From Bradyrhizobium commune (GTDB lineage Bacteria; Pseudomonadota; Alphaproteobacteria; Rhizobiales; Xanthobacteraceae), in contig NZ_CP061379.1 in the NCBI RefSeq assembly GCF_015624505.1, forward strand, positions 4,092,001 to 4,156,000: a DNA stretch of 64,000 bases, given 5' to 3'. Below the pieces are notes generated by a model. The model was not told where the DNA came from. It searched no databases and saw only the letters and a program-made list of their open reading frames with translations. Position numbers and translations under genes: made by a program. Of this stretch, positions 17,623 through 24,370 are shown piece after piece (positions within the stretch are counted from its first letter, which is position 1; each line of letters opens with the position of its first letter).

Positions 17623-17730
17623 GTGCATCGTGAATCGAAGAAACCTTCTTATTCCTTTGATCTAGCTCATCAATCGCGACCTGATATGGGGCACGCGATT
17701 GCCTGCCATTGATATCGAACAGGTCCTGTC

Positions 17731-17994
17731 ATGCGATTGACTGCATTCATAGTTCTGGCCTCCGCCATGAACGGGGGCGCGTTGGCCCAACCTCTGGACT
17801 GCCGGACGATCGCCGAGCCCGCGGCGCGGCTCGCCTGTTATGATAAGGCCAACCCGCCGCTTGCCGCGGCGACGTCACCGAAGTCGGCCCCCGCGCCGAA
17901 GTCGCAGGCCGATTCCGATAAGGACACGAATCCGCTGGGTGCCGAGGATGCCCTGGTGACGGCGCGGATGAACGGAATCTGTCGCGGGTGTTAA
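17731..17994 (+). CDS. Small secreted cysteine-containing protein ending in ICRGC
   Basis: An 87-residue protein with a cleavable signal peptide (MRLTAFIVLASAMNGGALAQ). The mature part begins with CRTIAEPAARLACYDKA, a Cys-x(n)-RLACYD pattern found in many small periplasmic proteins, then a Pro/Ala/Ser linker, and ends NGICRGC at the very C-terminus. The protein encoded at 21151-21402 ends in the same ICRGC after a similar linker, so the two share a family tail. The function is unknown; the paired cysteines suggest disulfides in the periplasm. Confidence 0.65.
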   Translation: MRLTAFIVLASAMNGGALAQPLDCRTIAEPAARLACYDKANPPLAAATSPKSAPAPKSQADSDKDTNPLGAEDALVTARMNGICRGC

Positions 17995-18076
17995 GCGAGC
18001 CGACGGCCGACGCATGACACATGGTCGCATTGGCGGAAGTGGATAAGCAGGCCCAGGGAACCTATTTTCGACGCCG

Positions 18077-19117
18077 ATGTACCTGATTGAAGCGTTACCC
18101 ACTGTGATCGGAACGGCCGCAATCGCGCCGGCGCTGCTGATGCTGTGGCTCGTCATTGCGGCCGAGGAGCGTCCTGGCCCCCCGGCCCAGGTCTGGACCG
18201 CGTTCCTGCTCGGCGCGGCCAGCATTTCGCTTCTGGGCCTTGCCCGCGCGCCCTTCGCCAAGATGGTTGCGGCACCCGACAATCCCTGGGCGGCGCTTGC
18301 CATGCATTCGATCTTCGGGGTCGCGCTGCCCGAGGAAGCCGTGAAGGTGATCGCCATCGTCCTGGTCTCCTCGACCAAGCGGCGGACCTTCGCCAATCCG
18401 ATGGACACCGTGGTCTATGGTGCCGCGGTCGGCCTCGGCTTCGCGGCTTACGAAAACCTCGCTTATCTGGTCCAGCATGCCGAGATGTGGCGCTCGCTGG
18501 CCGCCTTGCGCAGCGTGCTCACCGTGCCATTCCACGGTGCGCTCGGCATCATCGCCGGCGCTTATCTCACAATCGCGCGCGCGGGCACGGCGCTGGGTGC
18601 GAACCGCCATCATCGCGACTGGTCCCGCCTGTCCAGCCGCCTGCTGATGCTGGCCGGCCCGCTGGCGCTGCATTCGGCGTTCGACTTCCCGCTGCTTACG
18701 CTTCAGCGTATGCCCGATCTCGATCCGACCATTCGGATGTGGCTGGGAGCCGCGAGCCTTCTAATCGGCTTCAGCTCGATTGCCTTCGCGATGCGTCTGG
18801 TGCGGCGTGTCGCGCGCCATCATGCACCGCGGACCGATATCGCACGGGAACGGCTCAGCCAGCTGCGCCGGATGTGGGCGCTGTGGCTCGCAGGCGGCGG
18901 CGTCGGCTTCCTCGGCCTCGCCTTCGTGCTGACCTCGATCCATCATTGGCTGATCAATCCCGAGCGCAATCTGACGCTGGCGCTGATCCCGATCGGCCTC
19001 ACCTCGATCCTGCTCGGCATCGCGCTTCTGATCGTCACGACCGCGATCTACGTTCTCGGCCGCAACCGGATCCGCACCAGCGGCGAAGGTTTTTCGTCAG
19101 CGCACGGCGGCGGTTGA
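18077..19117 (+). CDS. PrsW-family intramembrane metalloprotease (predicted)
   Basis: A 346-residue polytopic protein with about eight membrane helices. The PrsW/CPBP-type catalytic pattern is visible: PEEAVK (Glu86-Glu87), GLGFAAYEN (Glu126), PFHGALG (His153) and HSAFDF (His199, Asp203), all within or next to membrane segments. PrsW cleaves anti-sigma factors in Bacillus subtilis; in proteobacteria the substrates are mostly unknown. It is a single gene with no sigma/anti-sigma pair nearby. The ATG at 18077 gives an N-terminus that enters the first helix directly. Confidence 0.8.
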   Translation: MYLIEALPTVIGTAAIAPALLMLWLVIAAEERPGPPAQVWTAFLLGAASISLLGLARAPFAKMVAAPDNPWAALAMHSIFGVALPEEAVKVIAIVLVSSTKRRTFANPMDTVVYGAAVGLGFAAYENLAYLVQHAEMWRSLAALRSVLTVPFHGALGIIAGAYLTIARAGTALGANRHHRDWSRLSSRLLMLAGPLALHSAFDFPLLTLQRMPDLDPTIRMWLGAASLLIGFSSIAFAMRLVRRVARHHAPRTDIARERLSQLRRMWALWLAGGGVGFLGLAFVLTSIHHWLINPERNLTLALIPIGLTSILLGIALLIVTTAIYVLGRNRIRTSGEGFSSAHGGG

Positions 19118-19190
19118 GCCGCGGGATAGCAACCGCGGCTTGTGCGTATTAGATTAAGCCGCATCAATCTCCGCGACGTGAGAGGCCATC

Positions 19191-19769
19191 ATGACATCGC
19201 CCGAAGACTTTTCACGGCTGCAATCCGTCATGGGCCAGGCGGTGAAGGCGCACTGGAAGGCATTTCTGTTCGAAGGCATCCTGCTCGCCGTTCTCGGCAT
19301 TGCCGCGCTGATCCTGCCGCCGCTGGCGAGCCTTGCGATCGCGATCTTCCTCGGCTGGATGTTCCTGATCAGCGGCATCGGCGGATTGATCGTGACCTAT
19401 TGGGCGCGCGCCACGCCAGGCTTCTGGTGGTCGCTGATCTCGGCGGCGCTGGCCGTGCTTGCCGGGATGCTGCTGCTGGCGCGGCCAATGCAAGCCGTGC
19501 TGACGCTGACCATCGTGCTCGGCGCCTATTTCCTCGCCGAGGGCGTCACCACCATCATGTACGCGCTGGAGCACCGCCGCGAGCTGAGCGGCCGCTGGTC
19601 GTGGCTCCTGATCTCCGGCCTTGTCGATATCGCCATCGCGTTCATGGTGATCACGGGGCTGCCGAGCTCGGCCGAGTGGGCCATCGGCGTCCTTGTCGGC
19701 ATCAACCTCTTGTTCGGCGGCGCCACCTTGATTGGCATGGCGCTGGCGGCACGCAACAGCAACACCTGA
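19191..19769 (+). CDS. HdeD-family (DUF308) membrane protein
   Basis: A 192-residue protein with six predicted membrane helices in three pairs, as in HdeD: an AFLFEGILLAVLGIAAL helix, then ISGIGGLIVTYWA, ALAVLAGMLLLARP and GAYFLAEGVTTIMYALEHR. In enteric bacteria HdeD contributes to acid resistance at high cell density; in rhizobia the role is inferred at best. It starts at ATG 19191 and is followed by the DAHP synthase leader region on the same strand. Confidence 0.83.
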   Translation: MTSPEDFSRLQSVMGQAVKAHWKAFLFEGILLAVLGIAALILPPLASLAIAIFLGWMFLISGIGGLIVTYWARATPGFWWSLISAALAVLAGMLLLARPMQAVLTLTIVLGAYFLAEGVTTIMYALEHRRELSGRWSWLLISGLVDIAIAFMVITGLPSSAEWAIGVLVGINLLFGGATLIGMALAARNSNT

Positions 19770-19803
19770 GGGGTCTCGTCGCCTGCCAAGCCCGATGGGG
19801 GGG

Positions 19804-19832
19804 GTGACAACGCACCAAGGGCGCGCTATATG
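19804..19832 (+). promoter_or_regulatory. Candidate sigma70-type promoter for the DAHP synthase leader
   Basis: GTGACA at 19804-19809 and TATATG at 19827-19832 are separated by 17 bases. The expected transcription start then falls at about 19839, on the A of the leader ATG, which would make the leader mRNA leaderless. I recall the same arrangement for rhizobial trpL. Only one -35 position deviates clearly from TTGACA. Confidence 0.45.
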
Positions 19833-19838
19833 GCCCCG

Positions 19839-19919
19839 ATGATCACCGTCGCCACCAGCTATTTTTGGTACTTTAGCTACGACAGCTCGCTGGCGGCAGG
19901 AGGATCGCGCTCAATCTGA
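19839..19919 (+). CDS. Aromatic-rich leader peptide of the DAHP synthase gene
   Basis: A 26-codon frame from ATG 19839 to TGA 19917. Codons 8-14 read Tyr-Phe-Trp-Tyr-Phe-Ser-Tyr (19860-19880), so six of seven are aromatic and all three aromatic amino acids are represented. This composition next to a DAHP synthase, the first enzyme of aromatic synthesis, is the signature of an attenuation leader peptide that senses charged tRNA-Tyr, -Phe and -Trp. An in-frame ATG at 19830 with AAGGG eight bases upstream is an alternative start. The gene is too short for routine gene finders. Confidence 0.85.
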   Translation: MITVATSYFWYFSYDSSLAAGGSRSI

Positions 19920-19966
19920 ATATTGAAGCAAACGTCCGAACAGCCGCCAGACCTGGCGGCTTTTTT
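19851..19966 (+). promoter_or_regulatory. Transcription attenuator with competing hairpins
   Basis: Four segments can be drawn. Segment 1 is GCCACCAG (19851-19858), segment 2 CTGGCGGC (19890-19897), segment 3 GCCGCCAG (19943-19950) and segment 4 CTGGCGGC (19953-19960). 1:2 pairs with one mismatch, 2:3 pairs perfectly (antiterminator) and 3:4 forms the terminator followed by six Ts. A ribosome stalled on the aromatic codons at 19860-19880 would cover segment 1, free segment 2 and so allow read-through into the DAHP synthase when aromatic amino acids are scarce. The pairings are read from sequence; the mechanism is inferred from trp-type attenuators. Confidence 0.82.
19943..19966 (+). terminator. 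Intrinsic terminator of the attenuator
   Basis: GCCGCCA / TGGCGGC stem (7 bp, loop GACC) followed by TTTTTT at 19961-19966, 38 bases before the start codon of the DAHP synthase gene. Confidence 0.85.
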
Positions 19967-20003
19967 ATTGGCCGGCAGGTTCTGAAACAAACAGGAGCCC
20001 GCC

Positions 20004-21089
20004 GTGCTGAGCACGACCGACGATCTTCGAATCCGCGAACTGAAAGAGCTGAGCACGCCGGAAGAGGTGATGCGGGAAGTCCCGCGCACGCTCACGGCAA
20101 CCCGTGTGGTCATGGCATCGCGCAACGCCATCCATGCCATCCTCAACGGCCAGGACGACCGCCTGCTGGTCGTGGTCGGCCCCTGCTCGGTGCATGATCC
20201 CAAGGCCGCGCTTGACTATGCCGAGCGTCTTGCCGCCTTGCGCGAGGACCTCGCCGACCAGCTTGAGATCGTGATGCGGGTCTATTTCGAGAAACCGCGC
20301 ACCACGGTGGGCTGGAAGGGCCTGATCAACGATCCCGATCTCGACGGCAGCTTCGACATCAACAAGGGCCTGCGCCTGGCGCGCAACGTGCTCTCCGCCG
20401 TGAGCAATCTCGGCTTGCCCGCCGGCGCCGAATTCCTCGACATGACAACGCCGCAATATATCGCCGACCTGGTGTCGTGGGCTGCAATCGGCGCACGCAC
20501 GACCGAAAGCCAGATCCATCGCGAGCTGGCTTCGGGACTATCGTGCCCGGTCGGCTTCAAGAACGGTACCGACGGCAATGTTCGCATCGCGGCGGACGCC
20601 GTGAAGTCGGCCTCGCATCCGCACCATTTCATGGCGGTGACCAAGCGCGGCCGCTCGGCGATCGCGTCCACCGCGGGCAACGACGATTGCCACATCATCC
20701 TGCGCGGCGGCAGCAAGCCGAATTACGACGCCGCGAGCGTCGCGGCGGCCTGCAACGAGCTGGCAAAGTCCGGCGTCGCGCCGCTGGTGATGGTCGATGC
20801 GAGCCACGCCAATTCGAGCAAGAAGCCGGAAAACCAGCCGCTGGTCACGGCCGACATTGCCGGCCAGATCTCCGGCGGCGAGAACCGCATCATGGGCGTG
20901 ATGATCGAGAGCAATCTCGTTGCCGGTCGCCAGGACGTGGTGCCGGGCAAGCCGTTGACGTACGGTCAGAGCATCACCGACGGATGCATTGATTGGGCGA
21001 CCACGGCGACCGTGCTCGAGCAGCTTGCCGATGCGGTCGAAATCCGCCGCAACACCGCGCGCGCCGGACTGCACGAGCGCTCCGCGTAA
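20004..21089 (+). CDS. Class I 3-deoxy-7-phosphoheptulonate (DAHP) synthase
   Basis: The 361-residue enzyme condenses phosphoenolpyruvate with erythrose 4-phosphate, the entry step to the shikimate pathway. It starts at GTG 20004 with ACAGGAG upstream. It belongs to the AroF/AroG/AroH type: VVVGPCSVHDP, YFEKPRTTVGWKGLINDP, GARTTESQIHRELASGLS, GFKNGTDG and VMVDASHANSSK are all present. Length and N-terminus match feedback-regulated isozymes, but which amino acid inhibits it cannot be read safely. The upstream leader peptide implies transcriptional control by all three aromatic amino acids. The gene stands alone; no other aro or trp gene is nearby. Confidence 0.95.
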   Translation: MLSTTDDLRIRELKELSTPEEVMREVPRTLTATRVVMASRNAIHAILNGQDDRLLVVVGPCSVHDPKAALDYAERLAALREDLADQLEIVMRVYFEKPRTTVGWKGLINDPDLDGSFDINKGLRLARNVLSAVSNLGLPAGAEFLDMTTPQYIADLVSWAAIGARTTESQIHRELASGLSCPVGFKNGTDGNVRIAADAVKSASHPHHFMAVTKRGRSAIASTAGNDDCHIILRGGSKPNYDAASVAAACNELAKSGVAPLVMVDASHANSSKKPENQPLVTADIAGQISGGENRIMGVMIESNLVAGRQDVVPGKPLTYGQSITDGCIDWATTATVLEQLADAVEIRRNTARAGLHERSA

Positions 21090-21100
21090 GCCAGCCAAAG

Positions 21101-21134
21101 GCGGGCCGGGCGATGCTGTTCGCGCCCTGCCCGC
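21101..21134. terminator. Candidate bidirectional terminator hairpin
   Basis: GCGGGCCGGGCG and GCGCCCTGCCCGC form a GC-rich imperfect hairpin between two convergent genes (stops at 21089 and 21151). There is no clear T-run, so efficiency is uncertain. Confidence 0.35.
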
Positions 21135-21150
21135 TACCTCGCAGTGGCGC

Positions 21151-21402
21151 CTAGCAGCCGCGGCAGATGCTCTTGATCTTCTTGTCGAGCAGAGCGTCTT
21201 CCTTGTTCACGGGATTGTTCGGATCGTTCAAATTCTTCTCGTTCGGCACGTCGCCGGCGCGCGGCTGGCGATGACCGACCGGCGCCTGCGGCACCGAGCC
21301 GGAGGCGCCGCCGCCCGATGTCGATCCCTTGGTTCCGGTCTGCGCGACCGCAGCACCGCCGAGCAAGACCACGAGCGACACGGCCACGATGATCTTCTTC
21401 AT
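21151..21402 (-). CDS. Small secreted protein ending in ICRGC
   Basis: An 83-residue protein from ATG 21402, with GGAGG upstream on the minus strand (the longer frame to 21483 would overlap epmB). It has a clear signal peptide (MKKIIVAVSLVVLLGGAAVAQ), a Gly/Ser-rich linker, then NEKNLNDPNNPVNKEDALLDKKIKSICRGC-type sequence ending at the stop. The ICRGC end and the preceding DAL element are shared with the protein at 17731-17994. It lies 44 bases downstream of epmB on the same strand and may be co-transcribed with it. Function unknown. Confidence 0.65.
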   Translation of the reverse strand: MKKIIVAVSLVVLLGGAAVAQTGTKGSTSGGGASGSVPQAPVGHRQPRAGDVPNEKNLNDPNNPVNKEDALLDKKIKSICRGC

Positions 21403-21446
21403 GTCGTTCCTCCACTCCTCAAGCCGGCGTCTCTTCTGGCCCCACT

Positions 21447-22541
21447 TCACGTCTCGGGCGGATAGAGATGAACGTCGCCGCAATAATCCACGATACGATA
21501 GCGCGTTTCCAATTCCGCATCACCCGCATCCGGTGCGGTATTTTGCGCCGCCAACACATAATTCGGTCCCACCGGCGACTTGCCGGCGCCGCCGGGAATA
21601 TCGATGACATAGTCAGGCTGACACAATCCTGACACCCGCCCCCGCAGCTCCCGCATCAAGGCCTGGCCGTCCGCCAAGGTCGTGCGCAGATGCGCCGTGC
21701 CTGGCGCTAGATCGCCGTGGTGCAGGTAATAAGGCTTGATCCGGCATTCGACGAAAGCTCGCATCAAATCCGACAAAGCGGTGATGTTGTCATTGACGCC
21801 GCGCAAAAGCACGGACTGGCTGACCATGGGAATCCCGGCATCGACGAGCCGCGCGCAGGCCGCGCGCGCCGGTCCCGTCAGCTCGCGCGCATGGTTGGCG
21901 TGCAGCGCCACCCAGGTGGTTGCGCCCTCGGCCCTCAGCGCGGCGACCATCTCGTCGGTGATGCGCGCAGGGTCCGCTACGGGCACGCGGGTGTGAAGCC
22001 GGATGATCTTGACGTGATCAATGCCAGCGAGATCAGCCATGATCTCGCTCATGCGTCGCGGCGACAGCATCAGCGGATCGCCGCCGGTCAGGATCACCTC
22101 CCAGATTTCGCTGTGCGAACGGATGTAATCGATCGCCGCGCGATAGCCGCTGTCGGACAGCGCGTTCTCCTTGCCGGGGCCGACCATCTCGCGGCGAAAG
22201 CAGAACCGGCAATAGACCGCACAGACGTGAACGAGCTTGAACAGCACGCGATCGGGATAGCGATGCACGATTCCGGGGACCGGCGAATACGGATGATCGC
22301 CGATCGGATCGGCGCTCTCGCCCGGCTGCATCTCGAGCTCCGCAGCTGTGGGAACGAACTGGCGCCCGATCGGATCATCGGGATCGGCGGCGTCGATCAG
22401 CTCGACCAGCGCCGGCGTGATCGCAACCGCATAGCGGGCGGCGACGCGCTCGAGCGCGGGCAGCGAAGCGGCCGGCGCAAGGCCCTCGGCAACGAGCTCG
22501 GCCGGTTCGCGCAATGTGCGTGCAAGGTTGGTCTTCGTCAT
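21447..22541 (-). CDS. epmB: EF-P (R)-beta-lysylation protein EpmB (lysine 2,3-aminomutase-like radical SAM enzyme)
   Basis: A 364-residue radical SAM/PLP enzyme. The cluster motif CAVYCRFC has cysteines at 107, 111 and 114. Later GGDPLMLSP, SQSVLLRGVND and KPYYLHHGD are typical of lysine 2,3-aminomutases, and IPGGAGKSP near the end holds the PLP lysine. EpmB converts (S)-alpha-lysine to (R)-beta-lysine, which EpmA attaches to elongation factor P. The assignment as EpmB rather than a catabolic aminomutase rests on the context: epmA lies 8 bases upstream and efp is divergent next to it. ATG 22541. Confidence 0.92.
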   Translation of the reverse strand: MTKTNLARTLREPAELVAEGLAPAASLPALERVAARYAVAITPALVELIDAADPDDPIGRQFVPTAAELEMQPGESADPIGDHPYSPVPGIVHRYPDRVLFKLVHVCAVYCRFCFRREMVGPGKENALSDSGYRAAIDYIRSHSEIWEVILTGGDPLMLSPRRMSEIMADLAGIDHVKIIRLHTRVPVADPARITDEMVAALRAEGATTWVALHANHARELTGPARAACARLVDAGIPMVSQSVLLRGVNDNITALSDLMRAFVECRIKPYYLHHGDLAPGTAHLRTTLADGQALMRELRGRVSGLCQPDYVIDIPGGAGKSPVGPNYVLAAQNTAPDAGDAELETRYRIVDYCGDVHLYPPET

Positions 22542-22549
22542 GTCTCAGT

Positions 22550-23602
22550 TCATGGTTCACCCGCAGGCGGCGTCCACACCACCTGGTCAATCCGTGTTGC
22601 GCCGCTCGCCAGCATCACCAGCCGGTCGAAGCCGAGCGCGACGCCGCTCGCCTCCGGCATTTGAGCGACCGCGGCAAGAAAATCGTCGTCCAGCGGGTAG
22701 GCTTCGCCGTAACGGCGCTGCTTTTCCGCCATCGAGTCCGTGAAGCGGCGGCGCTGCTCCTCGGCGTCGGTCAATTCGCCAAAGCCGTTGGCGAGCTCGA
22801 CGCCGCAGGCATAGACCTCGAAGCGCTCCGCGACCCTGGGGTCGTCCGCCTTCACCCGCGCCAGCGCCGCCTCTGGAGATGGGTACTCGAACAGGATGGT
22901 CAAACGCCCCTGACCGAGATGCGGCTCGACATGCTCGACCAGGACCTTGCTGAAGATGTCCGACCAGGTGTCGTCCCCGGCCACACGAACCTTGCCGGCG
23001 GCTGCTTCGGCGAGCGCGGCACGATTACCCTCGCCGCCCGCGATTGTCGACAGCAGATCGATGCCGGCGAACCGGTCGAAGGCGCCTGCGACCGTCAGGA
23101 GCTCGGGCTCGGCAAAGGGATCGGCAGTGAGGCCGCGGAAGGTGAACGTGCTGATGCCGGTCGCCCGGGCCGCGCTGGCGACGACGACGATGGTGTCGGC
23201 CATGATGGCGTCATAGGGCGCACTGGCGCGGTACCATTCCAGCATGGTGAATTCGGGCAGATGCAGGTCGCCACGCTCGCGGTCGCGGAACACCCGGGCA
23301 AACTCGAAGATTCGCGTCTCGCCGGCCGCCAAAAGCTTCTTGCAGGCGAATTCGGGGGAGGTCCGTAAGTAGCGGCTGGCCCGGCTGCCGTCGGGCCGCG
23401 TGATCTCGGTCCGCGGGGCGTGCAAATGGGTCTCATTGCCCGGCGACACCTGAAGGACGGAGGTTTCGACCTCGACGAAGCCCTGCTCGGCGAAAAAGCC
23501 CCGTAAAGCCCCGGTAATGGCCCCCCTGGCCTGGAGGAAAGGCCGCCGGTCGAGGTGCCGTCCCGGCGACCAGAACGGCGAAATCGGCTTGTCCCCAGCC
23601 AT
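22550..23602 (-). CDS. epmA: EF-P lysine ligase EpmA (PoxA/GenX, LysRS paralogue)
   Basis: A 350-residue protein resembling the catalytic core of class II lysyl-tRNA synthetase without the anticodon-binding domain. Class II motifs visible are FVEVETSVLQVSPGNE, RYLRTSPEF, IFEFARVFRDRE...HLPEFTMLEWYRA and the C-terminal GVALGFDRLVML. It activates beta-lysine with ATP and joins it to the conserved lysine of EF-P. Its genes are divergent from efp (162 bp between starts) and upstream of epmB, so the full modification pathway is in one place. Start ATG 23602. Confidence 0.93.
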   Translation of the reverse strand: MAGDKPISPFWSPGRHLDRRPFLQARGAITGALRGFFAEQGFVEVETSVLQVSPGNETHLHAPRTEITRPDGSRASRYLRTSPEFACKKLLAAGETRIFEFARVFRDRERGDLHLPEFTMLEWYRASAPYDAIMADTIVVVASAARATGISTFTFRGLTADPFAEPELLTVAGAFDRFAGIDLLSTIAGGEGNRAALAEAAAGKVRVAGDDTWSDIFSKVLVEHVEPHLGQGRLTILFEYPSPEAALARVKADDPRVAERFEVYACGVELANGFGELTDAEEQRRRFTDSMAEKQRRYGEAYPLDDDFLAAVAQMPEASGVALGFDRLVMLASGATRIDQVVWTPPAGEP

Positions 23603-23764
23603 CAGCCAAACGCCCCGCGGGTCAGCAAAAAGCTGGCATCCAACGGCAAAATCAGTATGTTGCGGCCCGAAACGGGCGCCGAGGTCCGATTTGCGGCCCC
23701 CAGTCCCCCATCATTTTGACCACGTCCTGGCCTGAGCCGGGCCAAGCAAGCAGGAAATACAGCT

Positions 23765-24331
23765 TTGAGAGTCATCGCCAGTTCTATTCGCAAGGGCAAC
23801 GTGATCGAGCAAGACGGCAAGCTCTATGTCGTCGTGAGCGCCGAGAACATCCATCCCGGCAAGGGCACCCCGGTCAGCCAGATCGAGATGCGCCGAATCT
23901 CGGACGGGGTAAAGATCTCCGAGCGCTACAAGACCACTGACCAGGTCGAAAAGGCCACGATCGAAGAGCGCAACTTCACGTTCCTGTATGAAGATGGCGA
24001 CGGCTTTCACTTCATGAACCCCGAGACCTATGATCAGGTCCAGGTCTCCAAGGACGTCGTCGGCGACGCGGCCGCGTATCTTCAACCGGACATGACTGTC
24101 AAACTGTCGACCCACGACGTCAACGTGGTCTCGCTCGCGCTGCCGCAGCGCGTGACGCTGGAAGTGGTCGAGACCGAGCCGGTGACCAAGGGTCAGACCG
24201 CCTCTTCCTCCTACAAGCCGGCAGTGCTCTCCAACGGCATCCGCACCACGGTGCCGCCGCACATCTCGGTCGGCACCCGCATCGTGGTGATGACCGAGGA
24301 CGGCTCTTACTCCGAGCGCGCCAAGGACTAA
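23765..24331 (+). CDS. efp: Translation elongation factor P
   Basis: A 188-residue protein with the three OB-like domains of EF-P. It starts at TTG 23765 (AGGAAA upstream); no ATG gives the conserved N-terminus [15 protein letters not shown], so the rare start appears genuine. The loop HPGKG places the modification lysine at position 33. The C-terminal domain has the EF-P signature ([23 protein letters not shown]). EF-P rescues ribosomes stalled at polyproline. With epmA and epmB next to it, beta-lysylation of Lys33 is expected. Confidence 0.96.
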   Translation: MRVIASSIRKGNVIEQDGKLYVVVSAENIHPGKGTPVSQIEMRRISDGVKISERYKTTDQVEKATIEERNFTFLYEDGDGFHFMNPETYDQVQVSKDVVGDAAAYLQPDMTVKLSTHDVNVVSLALPQRVTLEVVETEPVTKGQTASSSYKPAVLSNGIRTTVPPHISVGTRIVVMTEDGSYSERAKD

Positions 24332-24370
24332 GCGAGGGATCAGGGACAGGTGCCGCCGGGGGGCGAGACA

